Assembly: GCA_027487515.1 (NCBI GenBank)
Contig: JAIYDL010000024.1
Location: 1 to 64,000 of the forward strand
Direction of reading: 5' to 3'
Source: Pseudomonadota bacterium
Lineage (GTDB): Bacteria > Bdellovibrionota > Bacteriovoracia > Bacteriovoracales > Bacteriovoracaceae
Length of the DNA: 64,000 nucleotides
A model generated the notes under the pieces. It did no database searches. It was given only the letters and a program-made list of their open reading frames with translations, and was not told where the DNA came from. Positions 43,154 through 52,206 of the stretch are shown here, one piece after another. Every line of letters starts with the position of its first letter. Positions within the stretch are counted from its first letter, which is position 1. A program made the translations under genes and the position numbers.

Positions 43154-44212
43154 TCAAACCTTGGGCCGTCCCACGACTTCCAGGCCCGCCAATCCCACCC
43201 AGGTCGTTACCGAGACCACGAGGATCAGGATGGTGAAGAGCTCAGCTCCGATGAGTCCCTGAGAAACGGCCGTACTCGCGAACGCAAACCCAGGGATTCC
43301 TCTCGGGACAAGCCCCCAGGAAACCAGCGGCGGATCGAGGTCCGCGCGTTTCCGGAGTACCCACGCTGCCGTCCCGTACTTCGTTAAGACCGCCACCACC
43401 GAGAGCACCAGCGAAAAGCCAAGGGCCCAGGATCCGGTGAAGACGCCGGGGGAGAGCTTCATCCCAATCGACACCATGTAGAGGAGAAGAAATGGCCTTA
43501 AGAGTTTGTCTAAGTGAGTCTGAAGCTCACTGCGAAAGGAGCTAAAAAGAGCGCCAAGGAGAACGCCCGCAGCGAGGCCCCCCATCACCAACGAGATATG
43601 GAGGCGCTCAAGGGTCAAGGCCAGAGCGACGCCAAAACTGAGGGCCAGCACACTCGCCGCGGGAGATCGAAATCGGAATTGGAGCTTCGACACAAGGGCC
43701 AGCGCAAGAAGAGCGACGAGCGCAACGAAGGCTGAGTTTCCTCGGAAGAGGGACCCCTCGACCTGGGGTAGCGGAGCAGAAAAAAGCAGCAGCGACATCA
43801 GGAGCGCCGCGGGAACATCATCGAGCGCAGAGACGAGAGTCAGGAAGGTTCCCGCGCGGGTCTGAAGGAGGCCCAGGTTCGCGAGGGTCTGGATCGTCAC
43901 ACCGGTGCCCGTTGTGATCAGGACCACCGACAGCGTGAGTGCAGGAAACAGCTCCACGCCGAAGAGGAGGGCCGTGAGAACGAAGACGACAAAGGGAACG
44001 ACGGTCGTCACGCCGACCAACACACTCACGATGCGGAGGTCCTCGGAAAAAGATCGCTTCTCGAGTTGCAGGCCGACGCCGAGGAAAAGCCCGATGACAG
44101 AGAAAGTGGTCCAGCTAAGAAATTCCTCGAGCGCAGCAGACTGGGGCAAGAGGGCCTTCAGGAGTGCACCGAGCAGTAGCTGAGCAAGGACAGAGCGAGT
44201 GAGGTAGCTCAT
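43154..44212 (-). CDS. CPA2/Kef-type cation:proton antiporter
   Basis: Exchanges Na+ or K+ for H+ across the inner membrane. 352 residues, almost all hydrophobic, about eleven TM helices. The family marks are visible: LFLGVGLQLE near residue 45, the ion-binding pair around LITTGTGVTIQTLANLGLL and VSALDDVPAALLMSL (ALDD, the conserved Asp pair), and SIGMKLSP in a later helix. Shorter than KefB/C (no C-terminal TrkA-N domain) and slightly truncated at the N-terminus relative to typical 380-420-residue members. Six nt after rmuC on the same strand. Confidence 0.85.
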   Translation of the reverse strand: MSYLTRSVLAQLLLGALLKALLPQSAALEEFLSWTTFSVIGLFLGVGLQLEKRSFSEDLRIVSVLVGVTTVVPFVVFVLTALLFGVELFPALTLSVVLITTGTGVTIQTLANLGLLQTRAGTFLTLVSALDDVPAALLMSLLLFSAPLPQVEGSLFRGNSAFVALVALLALALVSKLQFRFRSPAASVLALSFGVALALTLERLHISLVMGGLAAGVLLGALFSSFRSELQTHLDKLLRPFLLLYMVSIGMKLSPGVFTGSWALGFSLVLSVVAVLTKYGTAAWVLRKRADLDPPLVSWGLVPRGIPGFAFASTAVSQGLIGAELFTILILVVSVTTWVGLAGLEVVGRPKV

Positions 44213-44218
44213 GGACGG

Positions 44219-45355
44219 CTAGGTCTCAAGCTGCAGCACCTTGGTGGTTTTTGCCCCCAACTCTTTAAGATTCTCCATCCGGTGCGCCAGACTCCCCTTC
44301 CCCGTGAGCATGCGGGACCTCAGGTCGTCGAACGAATCGCCGACTTTTCTGATCTGCCCTTGCATGTGGTTCAGCTCATCCGCGACACCAGCGAACTTGT
44401 CATACAGAAGACCGGCCTGCCGAGCGATCTCAAGAGCGTTCTTGGTCTGTCGCTCTTGCTTCCAGAGGCCCGCGACAGTCCGGAGCGTCGCCAGAAGCGT
44501 CGAGGGGCCAACCAGCATGATGTTCCGTTCCCAGGCGTGAGAAAAGAGCTCCCGGTCCTTCTGCAACGCAAGCATGAAGGCGCCCTCGATCGGAACAAAA
44601 AGCATCACGTAATCGGGAGAGGCGAGTCGGTCGAGTTGCTGGTAGTTTTTGGCCGAGAGACCCTTGATGTGGGCATAGAGGGAATCCAGGAAGTGCGACA
44701 AGTCCTCCTCTCCTTCCCCGTTCACAAACCGCTCGTAGGCCACGAGACTCACTTTGGCATCGATGATGAGGTGCTTGTTCTCCGGGAGATTGATGATGAC
44801 GTCCGGCCTCTGAGTGCGGCCCTCCTCGTCTTTGAGGTCCAACTCAAGACCCTGAACGATGAACTCCTCACCGGGCCTGAGCCCCGAAGCCTCGAGGAGG
44901 CGCTCGAGGATCATCTCCCCCCAGTTTCCCTGGAACTTGACGTCACCCTTCAGGGCCCGGGTCAAGTTCTCTGTCTCAAGGCTCATCCTCTGTCCCGTGA
45001 GCACGATGCGCTCAATTTCGGCCGAAAGCCTTACCCGATCTTTCGTGTCAGACAGGTGCATCTCTTCCACCCGCCGTTGGAAGTCGCTCATCTTTTCTCG
45101 AAAGGGATTGAGGATGAGCTCCATGCCTCGGAGCGAGTCCTCCCGGAACCGCTTGGTCTTCTCTTCGAAGATTTCCTGGGACAGCTCCTTGAGTTTAAGT
45201 TCGAGCCGAGCTGAGGAATCTTGATGATTCTTCTCTTGGAGCGAGAACTTTTCTTGCAGGACCGCATGCTCCAGGAGCAGGGGCTGGACCCGCAGGTGGT
45301 AGATGAGAAGGCCCAAAAAAAGGCCACCGAGGCCAGCGAGAATCGGAAGCACCAT
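44219..45355 (-). CDS. rmuC: DNA recombination protein RmuC
   Basis: RmuC limits inversions at short repeats and has a nuclease-like core. 378 residues: an N-terminal TM helix (VLPILAGLGGLFLGLLIYH), a long coiled coil (about 25-130), then the PD-(D/E)XK-like core KFQGNWGEMILERLLEASGL, RPDVIINLPENKHLIIDAKVSLVAYERF (split), YVMLFVPIEGAF and LVGPSTLLATLRTV. The order and length match the family. The leftward partner is the antiporter; the rightward neighbour, a tyrosine recombinase, is divergent with a 66-nt gap. Confidence 0.94.
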   Translation of the reverse strand: MVLPILAGLGGLFLGLLIYHLRVQPLLLEHAVLQEKFSLQEKNHQDSSARLELKLKELSQEIFEEKTKRFREDSLRGMELILNPFREKMSDFQRRVEEMHLSDTKDRVRLSAEIERIVLTGQRMSLETENLTRALKGDVKFQGNWGEMILERLLEASGLRPGEEFIVQGLELDLKDEEGRTQRPDVIINLPENKHLIIDAKVSLVAYERFVNGEGEEDLSHFLDSLYAHIKGLSAKNYQQLDRLASPDYVMLFVPIEGAFMLALQKDRELFSHAWERNIMLVGPSTLLATLRTVAGLWKQERQTKNALEIARQAGLLYDKFAGVADELNHMQGQIRKVGDSFDDLRSRMLTGKGSLAHRMENLKELGAKTTKVLQLET

Positions 45356-45421
45356 GGTCGAATCTCCGTTCTCTGTATTATCACTCTAGCGCTGAAGTTG
45401 TTCAACCCGTAGAATGAGACT

Positions 45422-46423
45422 ATGGCAAAGAAGACGGACGCTGCGTTGACCACCAAGTTTAATCCTGAACTCGCGCGCAAGTTCCAGGAAGCTGCCGGTA
45501 AGAAACTGGAGATCCAGGACTTCGTGCGGGAGTTTTTGGACCAGTTCCTTTCCCCGGACACCAAAACCGCCTACCTCAAAGACCTGAAGTTTTTCTTCGA
45601 TTTCCTGCGCTCCGGAGACGTCGTGATCACGCATCCCCGGGAGATCCAGAGCTACCACTTTCAGCTCTACCGAGACCAGCTCCTCGCCCGAGGGCTCTCG
45701 TCGGCGACGGTCAACCGCCGGCTCGTGTGCATCCGCTCATTCCTCAAGTGGGCGATCGCGGCCCGCCTCATCGACTTTAACCCCCTCGACGCCGTCAAGC
45801 TCCCGAAGGTCCAGACCGAGTCTCCCACCGTCGCCTTCGACGACGAAGAGGTGCAGCGGATGATCGATGCCCCGGATCGGTCGACGCACAGGGGACGGAC
45901 CCATCGCCTCGTCATGGTCTTACTTTTCCACCTGGGCCTGCGCCGAGCCGAGCTCACGCAACTCAAACTCCAGCATCTGGTGGAGGAGCGAGGGCACCGG
46001 ATCCTGCGGATTCTTGGGAAAGGTGAGAAGGTGCGCCTCGTGCCGCTCAATGCTGCCGTCCAACGAGAGCTCCAGATCTACCTCGCCGCACTTGAGGCCC
46101 AGGATCAAAAGCTCGGCCCCGACGACTATCTCTTGCAAACCGAAGATTCGCAGAAAAACGACAGGCCCATCGACGGCTCCACCATCTTCCGGATCATCAC
46201 CCGGTACGCTCGGAAGGTTGGGATCACGAAAACCGTCTCCCCCCACTCCTGCCGCGCGACGGTCATCTCACACCTCCTCGATACCCAAGACGCGGCGATC
46301 CGAGACGTCGCAACCTTCGCCGGGCACTCCAACATTACGACCACCGAGCGCTACGATAAACGCCGCAAGAACCTCGACAAGAGTGCGGCCTATCAGGTTG
46401 ATTTTTACAAAAAAGATGCCTAA
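45422..46423 (+). CDS. Tyrosine recombinase (XerC/D-like integrase)
   Basis: 333 residues. N-terminal SAM-like DNA-binding domain (about 30-120), then the catalytic domain with the full set: Arg174 (LGLRRAEL), Lys200 (LGKGEKVR), His275 and Arg278 (SPHSCRAT), His302 (AGHSNITTTERY) and nucleophile Tyr311. This is close to XerC/XerD-type proteins, slightly longer at the N-terminus. No element ends or att-like direct repeats are evident around it, so a housekeeping or orphan recombinase is as likely as a mobile-element integrase. Its stop overlaps that of the next gene by 4 nt, convergent. Confidence 0.9.
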   Translation: MAKKTDAALTTKFNPELARKFQEAAGKKLEIQDFVREFLDQFLSPDTKTAYLKDLKFFFDFLRSGDVVITHPREIQSYHFQLYRDQLLARGLSSATVNRRLVCIRSFLKWAIAARLIDFNPLDAVKLPKVQTESPTVAFDDEEVQRMIDAPDRSTHRGRTHRLVMVLLFHLGLRRAELTQLKLQHLVEERGHRILRILGKGEKVRLVPLNAAVQRELQIYLAALEAQDQKLGPDDYLLQTEDSQKNDRPIDGSTIFRIITRYARKVGITKTVSPHSCRATVISHLLDTQDAAIRDVATFAGHSNITTTERYDKRRKNLDKSAAYQVDFYKKDA

Positions 46424-47346
46424 GCGGACTTCTGCTCGAAGCGGGTTCCGAAGTGCAGCCGAACGAGGTCCCGAGCGTGGGCCACGAAATCCCGGATGAG
46501 CGTCAGGTTCTTCGGATCGGAGCTTGAGAGGTTGTCGTAGGAGACGAAGAGGAAGACTTTACGGTTCTTCGAGAAGTCGAAGGCCGATTGTATGGAAAGG
46601 TGCCTAAGGCTGCATTCCACGGCGTCGGTCTTCACGGAGGAGTAAAGGAAATTGTGCGCGGACTGAGAGAGGTGGGGTTTCATCTCCTCGAGGGACATCC
46701 CGAGCGTCGGTGCCAGGGTCGAAGCGTTCACGAGAAAGCGGACGCTCTCTCCGCCCACGACCTTCCGGGTGAACACATCGGCGTCGAGGGAGATCAGAAG
46801 TCCCGTGGCCGTGAGCTGCTCGATCGCGACGACCTCGGCCCCGCCCAATTCTGCGCCGTACTCCATGAGGATCTTACTCTTGAGTCGGATCCGGAAGTCT
46901 CGCTTCGGGAGCTTTCCCTGTAAGAGGTAAACGATGACGAAGTCACGGTAGGTGGTCGGGTTAAAGCAGTCCGTGATCGAGAGCAGCTTGAAGGGTCCCG
47001 TCGGAGAGATGAAAGAAATCTCAGAGGGATAAAAGGGATCGAGACCGACGAGCTGAATCTGATTGAGAAGATACCGCTCGTAGAGACCGTAAACCGTTGT
47101 CTGGAAGACCTGGTGCTGAGTCCGGACCCAGATCGGGACATGGGCGAGGCCCGCGAGATGATGTTCCCGGCGCTTGAGATCGGCGGCGAGGGAAGCATCT
47201 TGAAGGAGCTGAGTCTTCACGAGGTCGCAGGTTTCAAAAAAATCTGCCCAATGGAAAACGACGGACCTCCGGTCACAGAGGACGAGGTCTTCGCCGAGTT
47301 TCGAGAGCGACGCAGATTGCACCAGGGAGAGATTTCGAAGCGGCAT
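46420..47346 (-). CDS. Protein of unknown function with a possible PilZ-like region
   Basis: 308 residues with no signal peptide or TM. The only hint is residues about 148-185, KRDFRIRLKSKILMEYGAEL...VVAIEQLTATGLLISL, which follows the RxxxR...(beta)...(D/L)-x-SxxG-like order of PilZ domains but lacks a clear second motif; if real it would be another c-di-GMP-related protein. The C-terminal FVSYDNLSSSDPKNLTLIRDFVAHARDLV is a helix. It lies between the recombinase (convergent) and the LolC/E-like permease (same strand, 74-nt gap). Confidence 0.55.
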   Translation of the reverse strand: MPLRNLSLVQSASLSKLGEDLVLCDRRSVVFHWADFFETCDLVKTQLLQDASLAADLKRREHHLAGLAHVPIWVRTQHQVFQTTVYGLYERYLLNQIQLVGLDPFYPSEISFISPTGPFKLLSITDCFNPTTYRDFVIVYLLQGKLPKRDFRIRLKSKILMEYGAELGGAEVVAIEQLTATGLLISLDADVFTRKVVGGESVRFLVNASTLAPTLGMSLEEMKPHLSQSAHNFLYSSVKTDAVECSLRHLSIQSAFDFSKNRKVFLFVSYDNLSSSDPKNLTLIRDFVAHARDLVRLHFGTRFEQKSA

Positions 47347-47420
47347 AGGTTCCTCTTGAGAGATTTCTATTTTATCAGATCGGTCAAAAGGAGGTTAATT
47401 TTTACTCGAATTTCTAGCTT

Positions 47421-48590
47421 CTATCCTAGACTTCTTACGATCGCCACAAACGATTGATTTTCCTTCCTGAAATTGGCGAAGGAAAAGTAACTAAATACGA
47501 CGGAGATTCCAAAGGGGATCAAAAGGCTAATCACGACGTGTGCGAAATCCAGCTCCACCGGGAGCCGCCGCTCAACGAAAATATCGGGCATGAGCTCGTG
47601 CCCGAAAGTTTCCAGGAGCTTAAGCGCCAGGAAACCGCAGGCCCCGCCGATGGCGACGGTGATTGCCGAGAGAATCAGTACGAATTTAAAACACAGGGCC
47701 AGCAATTTTTTCTGGGACATCCCAAGGATCCAGAAGCTCATCAGGTCACGGCGGATCTTGGAGTAGAAGATCAAAAGGCCTGAGGTGATCGCGATCGCCA
47801 CGAGAAGGCTCATGCTGATGAAAAGAAAGAGCATTACCTTGGTCTCGAGATTGAGCGACCACACGAGGGCCCCGTTCATCTGCTCCCAGCTCAGGATGCG
47901 CTTGGGAACACCCGTCTCCGTGCGCCGGAGCTGCGCCAGCACCCGCTCGGGGACTTCGCCGAAGAGTCGGATCTGATTCACCCCTCGGCGACGGACAAGA
48001 TTTTGCACCATGGGAAGCCGCACCCAGGCCTCGAAATCGTCGACCTCGGAAATTTCAGTGTAGAGGTAGTCAGAGAGCGTCTCCGAGACGAAGCGCGGAA
48101 CCTCCCCCATGAGCGTGTCCGTGATCCCCGGTGCGATCACCTGCAACTCGTCTAAGAACTGGAGCTTAGTTTTCGCCGCCAGCTCTGACCCCATGACGAC
48201 GCCGGAGAATTCCTTCTCGGCCAAGAACTGAGGCCGCTCGTCCTCAAGGTCAATCCCGTGAAGTTTCGCGGGGGCCACGAAATTCTTGTTCCGAAGCATC
48301 ACCTCGACTTCGAGCTCGGAGTAAAAGGGCACCGCTGCCTTCCGCAGAATGTCTTTGAGCTCCGGAAGGCCCTCTTCCGTGACTCCCTCGAAGACCAGGA
48401 GGTAGGAGCCATTCACAGCTTTTGACCGCGAAATAAGACCCTCCTGGAGGCCCCCCATGATCCCCTGGATGACAAGCAAACTAAACGCTGAGAGGAAGAG
48501 CCCGGTCACGGCGATGAACAGGAGCCGCTGCCGGGTCTTCGCCCGAAGGATGTAGGAAAAAAAATAACTAAAGAAAGGCCAGGATCTCAC
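47421..48590 (-). CDS. LolC/LolE-like lipoprotein-releasing ABC permease
   Basis: 389 residues with the four-TM FtsX/LolE plan: TM1 about 20-45 (LLFIAVTGLFLSAFSLLVIQGIM), a periplasmic domain of about 200 residues, and three TMs near the end (about 250-275, 300-325, 350-380) with the coupling segment around FWILGMSQKKLLAL. It begins with FSYFFSYILRAK, like the YRFLR start of LolC/E. It would work with a LolD ATPase and another permease, neither in this window. The stop of the preceding fadJ gene overlaps this start by 4 nt, an odd operon partner. Confidence 0.85.
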   Translation of the reverse strand: MRSWPFFSYFFSYILRAKTRQRLLFIAVTGLFLSAFSLLVIQGIMGGLQEGLISRSKAVNGSYLLVFEGVTEEGLPELKDILRKAAVPFYSELEVEVMLRNKNFVAPAKLHGIDLEDERPQFLAEKEFSGVVMGSELAAKTKLQFLDELQVIAPGITDTLMGEVPRFVSETLSDYLYTEISEVDDFEAWVRLPMVQNLVRRRGVNQIRLFGEVPERVLAQLRRTETGVPKRILSWEQMNGALVWSLNLETKVMLFLFISMSLLVAIAITSGLLIFYSKIRRDLMSFWILGMSQKKLLALCFKFVLILSAITVAIGGACGFLALKLLETFGHELMPDIFVERRLPVELDFAHVVISLLIPFGISVVFSYFSFANFRKENQSFVAIVRSLG

Positions 48591-50713
48591 AGGTCGTAGA
48601 ACTTCTTCTTATCGGCCACCATCAGGGAGAGGAACGGGGCGATCGAATACCGAGCAGCGCTCACGTCCTTCGTGAAGTTGTGGAGACGCTCCGCGATCTG
48701 ATCCAGGCCTTCCTGATCCGCCCAGCGGCAGAGGCCTCCCCGGAACGGAGGAAAGCCGGTGCCGTAGATCATGCCGATGTCCACCGTTGCGGCCTTGTCG
48801 ACGATCCGGTCTGCGAAGATGTACGCCGCCTCGTTGACCATCGGCAGGAAGAGCCGCATCTGAAGTTCCATCTCGTCTCTTCGGAGCTTCTTGGCCGTGA
48901 GGAGTTTCACCACGTCTGGATTTTTTCCCGTCACCTTCCCCTTCTCATCGTAGAGGTAGAAGCCGCGGCCGTTCTTTTTCCCGAGGAGCTTTGCCTCGTA
49001 GAGCTTCGTCGAAAGCTCACTCGGAAGGGCGCGGTCGCCGAGGCCATCGTGCATGATCTTTCCGACCTTCACGCAGACGTCGAGACCGATCTCATCCATC
49101 AAGCGGCAGGGCCCCATGGGCATCCCGAAATTCAGGGCTGCTTCATCGAGGGCCTCGATGGTAACACCTTCCTCGAGGAGGAAAGCGGCTTCGTTTAAGT
49201 ACGGTGCGAGGATCCGGTTCACGAGGAAGCCCGGGCCATCTTTAACGACGATCGGCGTCTTCTTGACGTCGAGGACCCACTTCACCAAAGCGTCGATGGT
49301 GTCTTTGGACGCCCGCTCGTGAGTGATGATTTCAACCAGCGGCATCTTGTTCACCGGATTAAAGAAATGGAGACCCGCGAACCGCTCCGGTCGCTGGAGC
49401 GCTTTACTCATCTCTTCGACCGACAACGATGAGGTGTTCGACGTCAGCATCGCGTCCGGGCGGACGTGTCCCTCGAGCTCGGCGAAGACCTTCTTCTTCA
49501 CGTCCATGTTCTCTACCACGGCCTCGACGACCAGGTCCGCCGAGCGGAGCCCTTCGAACGAGAGCGTCGGTTCGATGGAGCGCATTTTCCGATTGAACTC
49601 GTCCTCGGAAAGGCGCCGCTTCTTGAGGGCCGCGGAGAAGTTCTGCGAGGCCTGCTTGAGACCCAGCTCCAGCGCTGCGGGCGTGAGATCCTTCATCAGT
49701 GGTGCCTGATTGTTCTGGGCAAAGAGCCACGCGATGCCACCACCCATGACCCCGGCGCCGAGGACCGCCCCTCGGTGTACCGTCGGGAGCTGATCTTTGT
49801 TATCGAGTTTCTTCGAGGCATCGGTGAGGAAGAAGATGTGCTGAAGGTTCTTACTTTGAACACTCTGAGAGAGCTCCGCGAAGGCCTGGGCCTCTAGCGC
49901 CAGGTAATCTGACCTTCCCTTCCCCGCGCCGCTTTCGAGGACCTCGAGGATCTTCAACGGGGCCGGGTAGAAGCCCTTCGTCGATTCCAGAACTTTTTCC
50001 CGGGCCTTTTGGAAGATGATTTTCCGAGTCAGGAAGTTATCCATCGCCGCGGCCTGAACCTCTTCTTTGACACTCTTCCTCTTTCCGGTCTTTTTCTCGA
50101 GGAGGTAGGCCTTTGCGAGCTCTCGCATGCGCTCGGTGGGGAGCATCGCATCGGCGAGCCCCAGCTTGAGGGCGTTTTTCCCTTTCACCTGTTTCCCGGT
50201 AAGAATCATATCCAGCGCGGTCGGCAGCCCGACCTTCCGGGGAAGCCGGTAGGTCCCCCCGAACCCCGGGAGAACACCGAGCATGACCTCTGGCAGGCCG
50301 AGCGCGGTCTTCGGGTTATCGGAGACAAAGATTTTCTTGCACGCCAAGGAGAGTTCAAGGCCCCCACCAAGACAAATACCGTCCACGAGGGCCACCGTCG
50401 GCATCTTCAGATCATCCAGGGCATTGAAGATGGTGTGCGCCTCATCGAGGGCCCGCAGGGCCTCGGCCTCCGTCTTCAGGGAATTGATCACCGAGATGTC
50501 TACCCCGGCGAGGAACACACCGGGCTTGTGCGAGAAGAACACGAGCCCCTTCACCGCACTCCTCTTGTCGAGCTCCGCCGCTTCCAGGATCGCTTGCCGC
50601 AGCTCGAGCAGCGTCTCCCGGGTGAAGGTCGTCATCGACTTCTTTTCATACTTTCCGAAGCCGATCCAAAAAAGATCATCCTTGGTTTCAACCGTGAGGT
50701 TCTCGTAGCTCAT
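48587..50713 (-). CDS. fadJ: Fatty-acid oxidation multifunctional protein (enoyl-CoA hydratase / 3-hydroxyacyl-CoA dehydrogenase), FadJ/FadB-like
   Basis: Catalyses hydration of enoyl-CoA and oxidation of the hydroxyacyl-CoA. 708 residues in the usual order: hydratase (GICLGGGLELSLACK; LPEVMLGVLPGFGGTYRLPR split) residues 1-290, then the NAD-binding VLGAGVMGGGIAWLFA (about 318-333), the FNPVNKMPLVEI motif, VVKDGPGFLVNRIL and the C-terminal repeat with YGTGFPPFRGGLCRW. The C-terminal isomerase role of FadB is not evident. Twelve nt downstream of the thiolase gene, forming a beta-oxidation operon. Confidence 0.94.
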   Translation of the reverse strand: MSYENLTVETKDDLFWIGFGKYEKKSMTTFTRETLLELRQAILEAAELDKRSAVKGLVFFSHKPGVFLAGVDISVINSLKTEAEALRALDEAHTIFNALDDLKMPTVALVDGICLGGGLELSLACKKIFVSDNPKTALGLPEVMLGVLPGFGGTYRLPRKVGLPTALDMILTGKQVKGKNALKLGLADAMLPTERMRELAKAYLLEKKTGKRKSVKEEVQAAAMDNFLTRKIIFQKAREKVLESTKGFYPAPLKILEVLESGAGKGRSDYLALEAQAFAELSQSVQSKNLQHIFFLTDASKKLDNKDQLPTVHRGAVLGAGVMGGGIAWLFAQNNQAPLMKDLTPAALELGLKQASQNFSAALKKRRLSEDEFNRKMRSIEPTLSFEGLRSADLVVEAVVENMDVKKKVFAELEGHVRPDAMLTSNTSSLSVEEMSKALQRPERFAGLHFFNPVNKMPLVEIITHERASKDTIDALVKWVLDVKKTPIVVKDGPGFLVNRILAPYLNEAAFLLEEGVTIEALDEAALNFGMPMGPCRLMDEIGLDVCVKVGKIMHDGLGDRALPSELSTKLYEAKLLGKKNGRGFYLYDEKGKVTGKNPDVVKLLTAKKLRRDEMELQMRLFLPMVNEAAYIFADRIVDKAATVDIGMIYGTGFPPFRGGLCRWADQEGLDQIAERLHNFTKDVSAARYSIAPFLSLMVADKKKFYDL

Positions 50714-50725
50714 TCTTGACTCCGC

Positions 50726-52018
50726 TTAGACTTTAAGGTTTTCGATAATCACAGCACCACCCTGACCGCCGCCGATACAGAGGGTCGCCAGGCCGTAGCG
50801 CTGCTTGCGGCGCTTGAGCTCGTGCGCCAGAGTCACCACCAGTCGTGCACCCGTGGAACCAACGGGATGGCCTAGAGCGATCCCGCCACCGTTCACGTTG
50901 AGTTTCTCCAGCGGAACCTCACCGATGGTCTCTTCGATGCCCCACCTCTGCGAGAGGGTTTTATCCTTCATCACCTTGAGGCAGGCGATGACCTGGGCGG
51001 CGAAGGCCTCGTTGAGTTCAACGAGGTCCATCTGGGAGAGCTTAAGTCCGGTGCGCTTCAACACTCCATGGGTCGCGAGCACGGGCCCGAGGCCCATGCG
51101 TTCAGGCTCAAGGCCATGGAAGTGGTAGTCCACCATGCGTGCCACCGGATCGAGGTTATGTTTTCTGACCGCTTCTTCAGACGCGAGCAGCCACATGGAC
51201 CCGCCGTCCGTGATCGGACAGGCATTGGCCACGGTGACTGTGCCGGTTTCTCGCTCGAAGTAGGGCTTGAGTTTTCCGAGGCCTTCGACGGTGGAGTTGG
51301 CACGGAAGCCGATGTCGTCGGCGATCATCTTATCGAGCTTGTGGCCCGCGGTGATGGGAAGAATCTCATCCCGGAACTTCCCTTGCTTGGTGGCCTCGGC
51401 GGTTTTGTGGTGAGAGGAGTTCGCGAACTCATCCTGCTCGCGGCGAGAGATCCCGAGCTCCCGGGCCAGCGTCTCTGCCGTCTGCCCCATGTTTCGGCCG
51501 CAGAAAGGATCCGTGAGCCCTTGCTCAATCGCGATGATCGGCGCGAGGTAATGGGGGCGGAACGTGGAGAGGATTTGGAGCTTCTGAAGGGACGTCGCCT
51601 TCGGGTTCATGAGTTTGGCGAAGAACTCCGTCATCGACTTACTGTAAAGGAGTGGCATCTGCGACATGCTCTCGACGCCGCCGGCGAAGATCAGCCCATT
51701 GCGGCCGCTGGCAATCTTGTCGTAGGCCTGGGAGAGGGCCTCCATCCCGGAGGCGCAGTTACGGTGAACGGTGTAGCCGGAAGTTTTCTTATTGAGGCCT
51801 GCTTCGAGAGCAATGACTCGGCCCACGTTGGGGTACTTTGCGGGAGAGCCAGTGTTCCCCACGATCACTTCATCGATTTGATCCAAGCCGAGCCCGAACT
51901 TGTCGACGAGGTGGCGGATGAGGTAGTGACCTAAGAACGGCGCTGCAATTTCCTTCAGCTCCGCTCCGGCCTTGACCTGCGGAGTGCGTTTACCATCAAC
52001 AAGATAAACTGGTTTCAT
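50726..52018 (-). CDS. fadI: 3-ketoacyl-CoA thiolase / acetyl-CoA acyltransferase, FadI-like
   Basis: Cleaves 3-ketoacyl-CoA with CoA, the last step of beta-oxidation. 430 residues. Acylated Cys in the NCASGMEALSQA motif (about residue 89), NVNGGGIALGHPVGSTGAR containing the catalytic His, and LCIGGGQGGAVIIE with the second Cys. Length and motifs fit the longer FadI type rather than FadA. First gene of fadI-fadJ. Its upstream region (52019-52110) is AT-rich and may hold the promoter. Confidence 0.95.
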   Translation of the reverse strand: MKPVYLVDGKRTPQVKAGAELKEIAAPFLGHYLIRHLVDKFGLGLDQIDEVIVGNTGSPAKYPNVGRVIALEAGLNKKTSGYTVHRNCASGMEALSQAYDKIASGRNGLIFAGGVESMSQMPLLYSKSMTEFFAKLMNPKATSLQKLQILSTFRPHYLAPIIAIEQGLTDPFCGRNMGQTAETLARELGISRREQDEFANSSHHKTAEATKQGKFRDEILPITAGHKLDKMIADDIGFRANSTVEGLGKLKPYFERETGTVTVANACPITDGGSMWLLASEEAVRKHNLDPVARMVDYHFHGLEPERMGLGPVLATHGVLKRTGLKLSQMDLVELNEAFAAQVIACLKVMKDKTLSQRWGIEETIGEVPLEKLNVNGGGIALGHPVGSTGARLVVTLAHELKRRKQRYGLATLCIGGGQGGAVIIENLKV

Positions 52019-52119
52019 TTCGAATTCCTTTTCGAGAGAAAGTTTAGTCGTTATAAGGGCTTATTCTATGCTAGGAAGTCTATTTGATTAAGTGAAAAGC
52101 GTTTCTGTCAGGTTAGTCC

Positions 52120-52139
52120 GGTTCGAGTCGTCCTCGAAC
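52120..52139 (+). repeat. Hairpin with a tRNA T-loop/CCA-like sequence, no complete tRNA
   Basis: GGTTCGAG-TCGTC-CTCGAACC (8-bp stem) followed by ACCACCA. It looks like the 3' end of a tRNA, but the T stem does not pair with anything upstream and no acceptor partner is found, so it is at most a relic. Confidence 0.35.
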
Positions 52140-52152
52140 CACCAAAAGCCAT

Positions 52153-52184
52153 AAAAAAGGCCCTCAAACCTGAGGGCCTTTTTT
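52153..52184. terminator. Bidirectional rho-independent terminator
   Basis: Perfect inverted repeat: A6 GGCCCTCA - AACC loop - TGAGGGCC T6. It serves the leftward barrel gene (stop at 52207) and would also stop rightward transcripts. Confidence 0.9.
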
Positions 52185-52206
52185 AGAAATCGTGGTTCCA
52201 GAAGAA

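Noticed and set aside
45422-46423. Integrase marking an integrated element
   Set aside because: No tRNA, att-like direct repeat, phage or conjugation genes lie nearby; a chromosomal Xer-type role is equally likely.
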